From assembly GCF_029931775.1 (NCBI RefSeq), contig NC_079312.1, positions 9,927,821 through 9,991,820 on the forward strand: a stretch of 64,000 bases of DNA, written 5' to 3'. This document shows positions 24,001 to 35,228 of the stretch, piece after piece (the first letter of the stretch is position 1; each line of letters opens with the position of its first letter). The notes below the pieces were generated by a model. The model saw only the letters and a program-made list of their open reading frames with translations. It was not told where the DNA came from and did not search any database. The position numbers were made by a program, and so were the translations under genes. The stretch is from Euleptes europaea (lineage: Eukaryota; Chordata; Lepidosauria; Squamata; Sphaerodactylidae).

Positions 24001-24568
24001 TTATTGTCGAAGGCTTTCACGGTCAGAGTTCATTGGTTCTTGTAGGTTATCCGGGCTGTGTAACCGTGGTCTTGGAATTTTCTTTCCTGACGTTTCGCCA
24101 GCAACTGTGGCAGGCATCTTCAGAGGATTAACACTGAAGGACAGTGTCTCTCAGTGTCAAATGTGTAGGAAGAGTAATATATAGTCAGAAAGGGGTTGGG
24201 TTTGAGCTGAGTACTGTCCTGCAAAAGTAATGTGCTAATCATTGTCCTGTAAGTATCAAGATAATGTGCTAATGAGGGTATGGTATGTTAATATGGAACC
24301 ATTGTATCCTGAAGTGATCTGTTAATGTGTGTAATCCAAGGCTAATCTGCATGGCTATTGTTGACTGTTGCCTTTGTTAGTCTGGAGGTTTTCAGAACAG
24401 GAAGCCAAGCCTTATTCATTCTTAAACTCTCCTCTTTTCTGTTAAAGTTGTGCTGATGTTTATGAATTTCAATGGCTTCTCTGTGCAATCTGACAAAATA
24501 GTTGGTAGAATTGTCCAGTCTTTCAGTGTCTTGGAATAAGACCCTGTGTCCTGTTTGTGTCAGTCCAA
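24001..24568 (-). mobile_element. Penelope-like element (pLTR plus end of the endonuclease ORF)
   Basis: It is flanked by the exact 12-bp target repeat AGAATTTACAGG (23989-24000 and 24569-24580) inside L1 ORF1. On the minus strand, 24342-24570 encodes REAIEIHKHQHNFNRKEESL followed by a W-x-P-V-L ending, as at the C-terminus of GIY-YIG endonucleases of Penelope elements. The rest is the terminal sequence with a hammerhead ribozyme-like core at 24085-24127. It is 5'-truncated and lacks the reverse transcriptase. Confidence 0.85.
24085..24127 (-). ncRNA. Hammerhead ribozyme-like motif in the PLE terminal repeat
   Basis: The minus strand reads stem I TCCT, core CTGAAGA, then T, stem II GCC with loop TGCCACAGTTGCT and GGC, core GAAAC, GTC, and stem I AGGA. 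The two core boxes of a type I hammerhead are both present and the two stem I strands pair. Stem III is only AC/GT, a palindrome that would suit a dimeric form. Hammerheads are established in Penelope-like elements. Activity of this copy is not shown by sequence alone. Confidence 0.65.
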
Positions 24569-25740
24569 AGAATTTACAGGATTCCTCTACCGGCAAGGCT
24601 AAAGAAAACCAAGCCAAGAGATGTGATGATAACATTCTATGATGTCAGGATGAAGGATACAGTTATGAAATTTCACTATGAAAGCCCTATGAAGGTAGGA
24701 GATACAACTTTGATTATACTTAAAGACATACCCAGACATCTAATGGCAAAAAGAAGCATCTTCAAAGATTTCACTGCAACTCTACGGAAAAGCGGAATAA
24801 CATACAGATGGATATTACCACAAGGCCTAACCTTTATGTATAAAGGAGTCGGGACAACTGTCACTACACTACAAGATGTTGGAAAATTTTTGTGGAAATA
24901 TAAAAAAAGACTTTACTGAAGCCCCTTCTGGTGAATTGGATGAGGAAGAAGAAGAAAATTTGACATTGAAGGGTGCAGCTGGAGGAACCAGATTATAAGA
25001 CTGATATACTAATAGAGAATCACTATGGCTAAAGTAATTTCTTGGAATGTTAACGGATTGAATGAAAAAATAAAAAGAGGAAGGATCTTCAAATTTTTAC
25101 AAAAACAAAAACATACATTAATTTGTTTGCAAGAAACTCACATCACAAAAAAAGACAGGAAATACCTGGATAGGAAAATATTGGGTCAAGCCTTTGTTAC
25201 GTCATCCAAAACTAAAACAAAAGGAGTAGTGATTTATGCACATGCTAGTTTGAATCCTGAATTGGTATATAAAGATAAAGAAGGTCGTATATTGATAATC
25301 AGAACAAAAATAATGGGTCAAAGGACATTGGTGGTAGGAATCTATGCACCAAATGAAGGGAAGGTCAAATTTTACGAACAATTACATGAAATTTTGCAAC
25401 AGTATGCTCAAGAACAGATTCTATTGATGGGAGATTTTAATGGAATTATCTCCCCTTCATTGGACAAGAAAACCCGAGCTAAAAGTGAAAAAGAAGGATT
25501 ATTACCAAAGACCTTCTTCCAAATGATGGCTGATTTGGACTTGCAAGATATTTGGAGAACAAGAAATACAACAGCCAAAGAATTTACTTTCTACTCATCA
25601 AGACATGATTCGCATTCCAGAATAGATATGATTTGGGCAAGCAAATCTATCTTTACTCAGCTGCATAAAATTCATATTGTACCAAGAACTTTCTCCGATC
25701 ATAATCCGATCTCTTTTGAATGGAATAACCAACAAGCTTT

Positions 25741-26105
25741 TGTCAAGAATATACAAGCATGCTATATTATTTTGACAGTACAGCTGAGAAGGAGCTGTCA
25801 GATCCATTTGATCTTGCTGATGCAAGCTTGTAGTAATGACTTGCCCCAGCAGAGTAGACTGGAGAGAACTGGATGGAACCGGTGGTATGATGCAATACAC
25901 CAGGTGGCCAGGCAATTAACTATACCAGAGATGTGTATATAAGGAGCACAGCCTCTAGGGTTTAGTGTTGGACTGAGCCGGAGGCTCTGCTGGAATTTGT
26001 ATATAGAGCATACTAACTGCACTGTGAATAAAGGAGCACTTTTGTATAAGCTGCCGTCTGGAGGAGTTTCTTGGGCATCTGATTGAATCCGCTGAACTCG
26101 CGATA
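25741..26105 (+). repeat. 5' LTR of the copia element (fossil)
   Basis: 365 bp, beginning TGTCAAGAAT. It has a TATATAAGG promoter-like box and an AATAAA signal. Confidence 0.9.
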
Positions 26106-26120
26106 GGGTTATGGGCCCAG
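26106..26120 (+). other. Primer-binding site of the copia element (fossil)
   Basis: GGGTTATGGGCCCAG directly follows the 5' LTR. It is complementary to the anticodon-arm region of initiator tRNA-Met (CTGGGCCCATAACCC). Priming by a half initiator tRNA is an established habit of copia-type elements. Confidence 0.75.
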
Positions 26121-29100
26121 AAGGAACCGCTGTACCCCAGGTGTGAGTGTGGTAGCAGCACTACAGAGTCCAAGACGTCCAGAGGCCACAGTTGCAGGAG
26201 CTGAGCCAGGAAAATGGCACAGATGCAAGCACAGATGTTCTTCCCGGTGGAGAGGCTCACAGCTGAAAACTACAGCGTATGGTCAGTACGGCTGGAGCAG
26301 TATTTAAAGAGGGAAGGTCTGTGGGAGGCAGTTGAAGCGGCACCAACCACTGCCCCGGAGAGAGAAAGAAATAAGAAGGCTCTCGCCAATATAATTTTGT
26401 CTGTCTCAGATAGCTAGTTGGTCTACGTGGAGAAACAGACAGAGGCAAAAACAGCATGGGAAGCTTTACAAGCTGTTTATCAAAGAGACTCTGCGGGTAC
26501 TATTTTGTCCTTGACAAGGAAATTATACAGGAGTCATAAATCACCCAGTACAGCTCTAGCGGAGCACCTCAGAGCGTTGGCTGTTCTGTTCCAGCAGTTG
26601 GAGTTAAGGGGGGAAATGTACTCAGCCGAAGACAAGGTGCATATAATGCTTGGTTCTTTGGACTGTAGATTTGACATGTTATTTACAGCATTGGAATGCA
26701 TGTCAAATGCTCAGCTAACCTTTGAATACGTGAGTGGACGGATCCTGGAAGACAAGGAGCGTCGGCGAGAGGGAAGGAGTCAGATGACCTAGCCGAGCTG
26801 AGATACACCCGAGGTTAAATCAACGAATCGCCCATCTGCCGAGACCTCAGCCCCCCAGCGTGACTTTCATCCCATGCAGAGAATCTACGCCGAGGATTGC
26901 AGCTGAGCTGTTTAGACAACCCCGAGACGGGCAAGAGGTCTACTCAGCGCAGAGCCAGTGGCAGCAGCAGAGGGGAGGCGACAGAAGGCAGAGGCGGAGC
27001 TTCAAGCAAGACCCCGAGAAGCATGCTCTGTTTGTCAGGAAATGTTTTTCCTGTGGGAGCACACGTCACCTGATACGAGACTGTCCTCAGACGCGCAAGA
27101 AGAAGCAGCCGGCTGAGAGGCAGGTCCAGGGAGCTACACACACGACCGTGGTGCTAGCAGACTCTGGAGGTGGTGAGGAATTATGGCTTTTGGACTCGGG
27201 TGCAAGCAAAATGTTTGTAAATGATGTAACGCTGTTAACTAACAAAAAGAAGTCAGCTAGAGCACATGTCAGCCTGGCTGATGGGCAGCGTTTGGAAGTA
27301 GAGTGTGAGGGAAGCTTGTATTTTCTTGAGCTTCAACACACTTTCCAAGGAGTTTTGTGTATCCCTATGCTAGAGAACCATTTGCTAAGTTTTTCAGCAT
27401 TAGTCAAGGCTGGTTTTGAAGTTAACTTTGTAGGGAACTCCTGCCAGGTGGGCAAAGAAGGAGCTGCATTGTTAACTGGGAGGTTGCAGCAGGATATGTA
27501 TGTGGTTGCCAGGGGAGCAAAGAAAGCCACAGACACTGTAGGTGCTGTAAATGAAAGTCCTCGTTCTAACTGTTTGCATTTGTTACACAGAAAAATGGGA
27601 CATGTCTGGTATGGCATACTCCAAAAAACCTTGAGTTTGCTAGGTAAGGAGGATGTCACCATAAATAAATGCAGTAAGTTTCTAGACTGCACTGTCTGCA
27701 AGTCAGTTAAGAGCAGACGCCACCCAGTGGCCAAAGAAAGCAAAAGAGTGACAAATAGATCCCTAGAAGTGGTCCATTTGGATCTCTGTGGTCTTTTCCA
27801 AGAGAGTGTGTCCAAGAACCGGTGGGCATTGTCCACAACAGATGATTACACTCGTTTTGGATGGCTTTATGTTCTGAAACAGAAAGGTGAAACTGCAAAG
27901 ACCATAAAGTACTGGATAAGGAGGGTGGAGAGACAGATAGGTCTCCAGGTGGCCAGTTTACAAACTGACGGGGGGGTGAAAATCTATCCCATGAACTAAC
28001 CAGGTGGTTAGAGAGCAAGGGCATAGAGCACAGGTTGGCTAACATGTGTGTCCCCCAAGAAAATTCCATAGCAGAGAGGAGGATACAGTATCTCAAAACA
28101 ATGACTCAGGCATTGCTAGAGGATGCCAACTTAAAGCCGAGGTACTGGGCAGAAGCTATGAAGGTGTCCAATTATCTTATTAACCGTCTATGGACTTCTA
28201 GCATAGACAACATTCCATACAGAGCCCTGTACAAAAGGAATCCGTGTCTAAAGCACTTGAGAGTGTTTGGTGTGAAGGCATGGGTTAAAAGCACAGAAGG
28301 GCAGGAGGACACAGATCAAAGCGTTTAACTTTTGTGGGATACCAGAATGCGGCAAAATCCTATCGGTTTGCAGATCAGTTCAATCGCATAGCTTTCAGTA
28401 GATCTGCTACCTTTGGGGAGTCTTTTAACTGGAACCGGCTTCATGGCTCAGAGGAGCCTGACCTAATCACTTTGCCAATTAGTGAGCAGCTGGATTCCAG
28501 AGCTGATAACAGCATTTCTCCTGGAAGAAGCCCAGGGAGGGGGGCAGTGCAGCCAGAACCTCCAGCAACAGAAGAAGAAGAAAGGGCAGAGGGAGAAATG
28601 GTTAGAGTATCAAGCCGCAGCACCAAAGGAATCAAACCTGTGAGATTTGGGCTTGAAGATTGTGAACTTGTGTTTAATGTGCAAGCTGTGGAACCAAGCA
28701 GCTATGAGGAGGTTTTATCACTAGGAGAGTCTGAAAGGAACTTATGGCTAGGAGCCATGGACAGTGAAATTGCTTCCTTGAAAGAGCACAAGGTCGTTAC
28801 ATCCACACAGTTACCTCACGGTGCAAAGGTAATAGGTTGCAGGTGGGTTTACAAACGGAAGCCATTGGCAAATGGCAACATTAAGAGAAAAGCAAGGCTG
28901 GTGTGTAAAGGTTTCAATCAGCAGAAACATGTTAATTACGATGAAGTTTTTAGCCCAGCTGCTCGAAATGAATCTGTGAAGTCTTTGCTAGCAGTAGCTG
29001 GTCTGAAAGGTCGAAATGTCTATCACTATGACATAGAGACAGCCTACTTAAACGGCCCATTAAAAGAAACAATTTTTATGCAGCAAATTCCTAGTTATGA

Positions 29101-30224
29101 GCGACAACAGGAGAGCATGGTTTTAAAGCTGAACAGAGCTTTATATGGGCTGCATCAGTCAGCAAGGGAATGGAACATTTGCTTGACTGAGGCTATTAAG
29201 CAAATGGGTTTTGAACAGTGTGAAGCTGATGCCTGTTTGTTCAAAAGGTGTTCTGGAACAAAGGAAATGTATTTATTGGTGTATATAGATGATCTTTGTT
29301 TAGCAACCAATAATCAAAGGGAGAAGGCATACTTTGAAGAGAAACTAAGCAGCCGGTTTAAGCTGAAGTTTATGGGGCCAATAAAACACTACTTAGGTGT
29401 GACAGTGAGCAGAGACTCAGATGGCATGTATTCTTTGTCTCAAGCTGATAAAATAGAGCAGCTACTGGTGAAATTCAGTATGCTAGATGCCAACACAGTA
29501 GAAACCCCTATGGTGCCAGGTTTTGAAAGCAGTACAGCAGAGTCACAGTCTTGTGACAGGACAGAGTATCAGTCCCTGGTGGGAAGCCTGTTGTACTTGT
29601 CATGTTGGACCAGGCCAGATATTTTCCAGGCGGTGCATTGCCTGAGCAAGAAAAATATAAATCCAACACAAGGTGATTGGAAGGCGGCAAAAAGGGTCCT
29701 AAGGTACCTTAAGGGGACAGCAAATAAACAACTGTGCCTAGATGCAAGTGGTGGGAACTTGTTTGGTTTCGCGGATGCTTCATGGGGCGATGAAGAAGGT
29801 GCAAAAATCCATTTCAGGTTTCATAATATATCTAGGCAAAGCTCCAATTCATTGGAGGTCACAGAAGCAAACATTTGTGGCACTAAGTACATGTGAAGCC
29901 GAGTTTAGTGTTTTAAGTGAAGTTGTAACACAGATGGAATGGTTCAAATGTATATTGACAGAACTGAATGTAACTGTGGAAATGCCAATAATAATATATA
30001 CAGATAATGCAGCGGCCATGCAGCTTGGAACAGAGCAGAGTTTCAAGAATAGAAGCAAGCATATCAGAATAAGATATGGGAATGTGGTAGATGCTGTAAA
30101 CAGAAATGATGTATGTATTATGAAATGTAAAGGTGAAGACAACGTGGCAGATCTGTTCACTAAGATTGTAACCTGTGACAGATTTAAACAACTGGTAAAA
30201 ATAATATAGATGCTTGAGAAGGAG

Positions 30225-30601
30225 TGTCAAGAATATACAAGCATGCTATATTATTTTGACAGTACAGCTGAGAAGGAGCTGTCAGATCCATTTGATCTTG
30301 CTGATGCAAGCTTGTAGTAATGACTTGCCCCAGCAGAGTGGACTGGAGAGAACTGGATGGAACCGGTGGTATGATGCAATACACCAGGTGGCCAGGCAAT
30401 TAACTATACCAGAGATGTGTATATAAGGAGCACAGCATCTAGGGTTTAGTGTTGGACTGAATATACTCCTAAGCCGGAGGCTCTGCTGGAATTTGTATAT
30501 AGAGCATACTAACTGCGCTGTGAATAAAGGAGCACTTTTGTATAAGCTGCCGTCTGGAGGAGTTTCTTGGGCATCTGATTAAATCCGCTGAACTCGTGAT
30601 A
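30225..30601 (+). repeat. 3' LTR of the copia element (fossil)
   Basis: 377 bp, preceded by a purine-rich run GAGAAGGAG typical of a polypurine tract. It matches the 5' LTR except for a 12-bp extra segment and about five substitutions. Confidence 0.9.
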
Positions 30602-33172
30602 GCTTTCAGATGGAGGCTGAACAATAAACTTTTGAAAGACCAGAAATTGCTGGATGAATTAACAATTTTGATTAAGGACTACTTTGAAATTAATGTGAAT
30701 GGAGAAACTACCTTAAATATAGTATGGGATGCTTTTAAAGCTGTGATTAGAGGATTTATGATTCAGAAAAATGTGGCATGGAGGAAACAACAGTTACAAT
30801 TGACCAATAATATACTTTGGGATTTACAAAAACTTGAACGAGACCTAGTTTTGGAATTACAACAAGATCAAAAAGCTAACATTTTGGATAAGATAACCGC
30901 TCTCAAACATCAACTAAATATGGTAGTTTCGGAAGAAATGAATAAAAATTTGAAATATTTAAAACAAATTTTTTGAACAGGCAAATAAGCCTGGCAAATT
31001 TTTGGCAACTCAGCTTCGAGACTCCTTTCAAAAACGGATTATATCAAAGTTACAAACGGTGAATGGCCCTGTCTATACCACAACAGCTATTCAAAAAGAA
31101 TTTATATCCTTTTATACTAAGCTGTATCAAAAAGATGAAATACCAGTTAAAAAGATGCATTTTTTTTTACAATCTACAAACATTAAACAACTATCATTAG
31201 CCCAACAAATTTTTTTGGATGAACCAATATCTTTAGAGGAATTAGAAGAAGCTTTCAATAAACAAAAATTAGATAAAACTCCAGGACCTGATGGAATAAC
31301 TGCCTTGTTCTATCGTACCTGCAAATCACATTTGATGAAACTATTTCTGATACTTTGTAATTCAATTATGGAAACGGGAACTATACCAGGTTGGCAGAAA
31401 GCGACAAAGTGAAATATTTGGGAATTTGGATTTCTACAAAAAAACCTGAACTTGATTACCAACAACTATATTAAATTATGGTAAGAAATAAAGAAAAATA
31501 TGATGATATGGACAAAAAAGAACTTATCTTTGTTGGGTCATATTTTGACAATACAAATGAACGTATTACCAAGAATATTATTTTTGCTTCAAAATCTTCC
31601 AATCATATCCCAGGTCAAGTATTTTAACACTTGGAAAAAAGATGTAATGAACTTTATTTGGCAAGGAAAAAAACCAAGGATAGCATACAAATACTTAACT
31701 GACTCAAAAGAAAGAGGTGGACTTGCACTTCCTAATTTTAAACTATATGCTGAAGCGGCTGCTTTAGTATGGTTGAAAGACTGGATGAACCTAAAAAATG
31801 TACGCTTATTGGACCTGGAGGGATATGACAATAGAAGTGGGTGGCATGGCTATCTGTGGTATAATAAAGTTAAAATCCATGCATCATTTCAGCAACATAT
31901 TGTTAAATCATCTCTTTACAGGATATGGACTAGATATAAGCATCTATTAGAAGCTAAAACCCCATTATGGATTTCATCACAAGAAATGTTAACTTTACGT
32001 CCATTAAGACCTGCTCAATTTATCAATTACCAAGATCTTTTGAAATGGGGAGGTATGAAATGTTCAATTAAGGAGTTCAAAGAAGTTAAAGACTTATTAA
32101 CTTGGTTCCAGTACCATCAAATATACTCAGTTTTCTTACAAGATTTGAAAACAGGATTTTCTAAAACTAAATCAACTTTACAAAAACTTTTGCTGGATAC
32201 AGATGACCATCTTATATCTAAAATGTATAAATTATTGTTAGAGCTCTATACGGAACAAGAACGTATAAAACCTACCATGATAAGTTGGGCGCAAATGTTA
32301 GATCATGATATAATGTTACAAAGTTGGGAAAGACTATGGACAAAAGACTTGAAACTTATATCTTCGCAGCTGTTAAAAGAAAATGTATATAAGATAATGT
32401 ACAAGTGGTCTTTAACACCAAAAAAAATTAGCAAAATCATTTCCCTCTATGTCACCAAACTGTTGGAAATGTCATAAAGAAGTGGGATCCTCTCACCATA
32501 TGTGGTGGACTTGTGAAAAAGCTAAAAAATTCTGGGAAATGATATTCAAGGAAATAAAGATGATCTTAAAGCAAAATATTACCAAGACACCTGAAATGAT
32601 GCTACTAAGTATGATACCAGGTACTATTTTAACTCATCGGACCTTTTTAATATATGCCACCACAGCTGCACGATTGATATACGCAACTAAATGGAAGACT
32701 GGCAAGATACCGACACAAAAAGACTGGATGATTAAAATGTTGGAACTGACTGAGATGGCGAAACTTACAGCTTTGATAAACCAGCAAGACAATGAGCAAT
32801 TTTGGGGGGAGTGGGAAGCGTGGAGAATTTACTGTGAACATAGATTTTTAATGGGATCATTTAAAGGATACTCTCTGATTTAATCTCTTATAGATATTTT
32901 GTATTAATGGTTATAGTATGTTATTAAATTAACAAAGTTAGATAAGAAATGGAAAATTTTGATTAGTTAAATATTATAGAGATTAATCTCGTTAACAAAA
33001 GTATATACATTTTAAATTTTAGATGGAAGAGGGTGAGGGGGAAGTTATTTTTATTCACGTCGGTATTAATTGTAGTACATTATTATTATTATATATCTTC
33101 GAGATGTGATGGAATGTTAAAACAATTAAAAAAATTATTAAAACAAAAACAAAAAAAGGAAAGAGATGAATG

Positions 33173-33556
33173 AACAGAATGGTGAGGAAATGGGGATTGC
33201 CACGAGGAAGAAAACAGGTAATAGTATTGGACAGGGAATATGGACAGTATTGGACAGGGAATTGAGCACAGTTGGAGTAGATGGCATGTATGGCACTTTC
33301 CGACTGTATGATTCTAACCTAACCAGATATTGTACCTCTCTCCACATCAGAGCCCTCTTCATCAACACATTTCTCTTTACCACAAGGAAATAATTAATGC
33401 TTTCATTTTCAGGCATTGTAATTTGCATACCTGTGGGAGCTCCGTTATTTTGTCTGTGATGAATTGAAGCGTGTTCTGAAATTCAACAGGGTCAAGGGAA
33501 GATGCCGCCCGCTCCCTTCTCTTCCATGTTCATAATAAAAGGGAAAAGATCCTTAC
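33173..33556. other. Intron between KRAB b and the fingers, right part
   Basis: This resumes the host intron after the L1. It aligns with 55280-55345 and then, after a gap where the other unit has a CR1 tail, with 56035-56320. No gene is present. Confidence 0.65.
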
Positions 33557-33686
33557 CTAAAGAGGCCACCGTCTCATAACTTTCCTTCATCACTTCCCAG
33601 TAGAGTTTCCTTTGGCCTGGATCCAGCAGAACCCATTCCTCCACAGTGAAGAAGACTGCTACCTCCTCAAAGGACACTGGAGATCT
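33557..33686 (-). CDS. KRAB-A box exon, type b (unit B)
   Basis: 130 bp encoding [20 protein letters not shown] then [20 protein letters not shown], with a CCTCTTTCAG acceptor and GTAAGGATC donor. It ends in phase 1, so it joins in frame to the finger exon at 21210. The intron between is swollen to about 12.3 kb by the L1 and its nested elements. Leader b lies only 417 bp upstream. MKE replaces the MLE triplet that many TRIM28-binding KRAB boxes have, so repression through TRIM28 is not assured. This is the KRAB exon closest to an intact finger array. Confidence 0.9.
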
Positions 33687-34103
33687 CTGAAAGAGGAAAA
33701 TATGTCACTGTTGGTCATCGATTCCTGTCCTCCAGTATTCAAGAAAGAAGAAAGGATCCCACTGGACACTCAGTGTGAAGCAGGCAAGCAGTATTTTCAA
33801 TATATTTTTAACTTAAAATGATGTTTTTTATGTAACATTTGCTAATTAAAATCTAGACTCCACATCAGTTAGTTGGGAAGTAGAAAAAACCTTTTGCAAT
33901 AACATCGTGGCCAACCGGCAGCGAAAGTCTGGGCTGAACGCCAATAACCTTCGAACAAAGTAAATAACATTGGATCCTTTTCAAGGATGCTTTTAATGGC
34001 TTTAAAGTCCACTCTCTCAACGCCTCCTCTTTCTCTTCCACTTCCACAGACTTCCTCCCCACCCCCACCCCCGTTCATGCTGTTGATGAAATCCTCAACT
34101 CAC
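33687..34103. other. Short intron between leader b and KRAB b
   Basis: 417 bp, paralogous to 56452-56851. No coding sequence is present. Confidence 0.7.
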
Positions 34104-34184
34104 CTTTCCTGCAGAGGAGCGAGAGCCAAATTCTCCCTCAGGCCGGAGGAAATGAGAACGAAGAGAGGCCCCGTGGAACTCCAT
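34104..34184 (-). CDS. Leader exon b (27 codons, unit B)
   Basis: ATG at RC of 34182-34184, encoding MEFHGASLRSHFLRPEGEFG plus SRSSAGK, then the donor GTGAGTTGAG in phase 0. It joins the KRAB b exon in frame. The open frame also continues upstream to a second ATG near 34319, so the true start may be further out. The same exon is recognisable in four other places (12648, 38242, 56852, 9492), and the first two of these keep an ATG at the same position. No known domain is present. Confidence 0.62.
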
Positions 34185-34265
34185 ATTCCATAAATCCCCT
34201 TCTCGGCCTTGTGGAAAAACTACCCCATGGACATCTAGGAAAAGCAGGGATGAGTTCTCTGATGC

Positions 34266-34291
34266 TTGCAAGGCTTTCTGGGAAATGTAGT
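34266..34291 (-). promoter_or_regulatory. ZNF143/STAF-like promoter motif of leader b
   Basis: The minus strand reads ACTACATTTCCCAGAAAGCC followed by TTGCAA. This is among the best matches to the ZNF143/STAF site in the window, about 80 bp upstream of the leader ATG. Confidence 0.62.
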
Positions 34292-34356
34292 CCCCTGCAA
34301 CAGACCCAAACACACACAAAAAAAACCCTGAAGCAATCAGGAACGTGGAAGAAAAG

Positions 34357-34533
34357 TATTGTCAAAGGCTTTCACGGTCAGAGTTCATTGGTTCTTGTGG
34401 GTTATCCGGGCTGTGTAACCGTGGTCTTGGTATTTTCTTTCCTGACGTTTCGCCAGCCACAGCTGCTGGCGAAACGTCAGGAAAGAAAATACCAAGACCA
34501 CGGTTACACAGCCCGGATAACCCACAAGAACCA
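34357..34533. mobile_element. Penelope-like element foldback, 177 bp
   Basis: Two inverted arms of the PLE terminal sequence meet at CCAGCCACAGCTGCTGG. The 12-bp target repeat GTGGAAGAAAAG flanks it (34345-34356 and 34534-34545). The paralogous site at about 9732-9743 has no insertion. It lies just upstream of the leader b promoter. Confidence 0.85.
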
Positions 34534-34574
34534 GTGGAAGAAAAGGTTTCGTTGTTCATTTGTCGCTGTGTGGG

Positions 34575-35223
34575 TGTCATGAGTCAGCCTGAGACTTACT
34601 CTTCAGAAGACGAGGAGGTGGCAGAACAAGGCCTCACTCCCTCTGAGGAGATAACACCAGAACAGCAAGATAGGGTCTCTGAGCCAAAAGACTGGCCGTC
34701 CAAATCAAAAGAGCAGGAACAGAGAAGAGAAAACCTTTCACCTCCAGGGTCTCCTCAGCCAGTGGAGAAAAGAAAAGACAGTCGGCCAGGCTGCTGGCCA
34801 AAAGACGTAAGTTGCCACAGGAAGAGCCAGAGCCGACAGCTGAGCTGAAATACCTGGAGGGTCAAGAAGACAATATAAGCGAGACTGACCATTAAGTGCC
34901 TCATGGGAGCAATGTGATTGCATTCCTGCCATCTCTGACAACCCTGTCTGAGATTTATTCCAACCACTGTCTTGAGACGCTTTTCTCTTAGGTTCCTGCT
35001 TGCCGTGTCTCCGATCGGCGGAGAAAACCCGTGGCCTGCAGCCAAGACCTTGCGGGCAAGGAACTCGTGTCGCTGAGTGACCTTGCTCCTTTATTTGCTT
35101 TGGGTTGACTTGTGTGTGCTGGTCCTTCCCGGTCAGAGCAAAATATGCGTCAGACCCTGCTTCCTCCAGCATCGATACACTGCTGTGTTGGAAGCAGAGA
35201 CTCAGACCTGCCTGTACGCAACA
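34575..35223 (+). mobile_element. Solo LTR, fossil, with a short acidic open frame
   Basis: The ends are TGTCATGAG and CGCAACA, with an exact 5-bp target repeat GTGGG (34570-34574 and 35224-35228). The paralogous site at about 57118 is empty, while a partial copy sits at 10073. A frame starting near the LTR start encodes PETYSSEDEEVAEQG and continues for about 85 residues, rich in Glu, Ser and Pro. The same frame is recognisable in the partial copy. Retroelement family not assigned. Confidence 0.72.
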
Positions 35224-35228
35224 GTGGG

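Larger units (their letters stand above)
25741..30601 (+). mobile_element. Ty1/copia LTR retrotransposon, fossil, nearly full length
   Basis: It spans two LTRs (25741-26105 and 30225-30601) and an internal region, with the 5-bp target repeat GCTTT on both sides (25736-25740 and 30602-30606) inside L1 ORF2. Parts in order are gag-like (from about 26210, zinc knuckle CFSCGSTRHLIRDC near 27040), protease (LLDSGAS near 27190), integrase (about 27560-28330), reverse transcriptase (YIDD near 29285) and RNase H (to about 30200). Integrase before reverse transcriptase marks Ty1/copia rather than Ty3/gypsy. The LTRs differ by about five substitutions and one 12-bp indel (roughly 1.4 percent), so it is young compared with its surroundings. 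It is broken, with roughly four or five breaks. Confidence 0.93.
22355..33157 (+). mobile_element. L1 LINE with nested PLE and copia element
   Basis: The target repeat GGAAAGAGAGATGAATG (about 22338-22354) recurs as GGAAAGAGATGAATG (33158-33172). The 5' UTR starts with ACTTCCGGTGATGA, ORF1 is at about 23521-24919, ORF2 at 25025-32883, and an A-rich tail ends at 33157. ORF1 has a long coiled coil (EMFTKQNETFAKQ onward), then the C-terminal domain, with the PLE between. ORF2 shows endonuclease motifs WNVNGLN, CLQETHI, GIYAPN, MGDFNG and SDHNPI. After the copia insertion come the linker, the start of reverse transcriptase (PGPDGITALFYR near 31279-31312) and the C-terminal Cys/His motif (CWKCHKEVGSSHHMWW, 32463-32510). 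The reverse transcriptase core with its catalytic Asp pair is missing near 31412. Without the inserts the L1 is about 5.4 kb. It cannot be active. Confidence 0.92.
9410..34010 (-). repeat. KRAB-ZNF tandem unit (second from left in the window)
   Basis: The order from low to high coordinate is leader b 9492, LTR fragment 10073, KRAB a 11365, leader a 12648, MITE-like 13317, CR1 15062-19390, zinc-finger exon 19394-21210, L1 insertion, KRAB b 33557. The same order repeats in 34010-56830 (leader b 34104, LTR 34575, KRAB a 36817, leader a 38242, CR1 47606, fingers 52336, KRAB b 56322). Without the 10.8-kb L1 insertion block this unit is about 14 kb. The gene boundary does not coincide with the repeat boundary drawn here, because transcription units read right to left across it. 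Confidence 0.8.
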
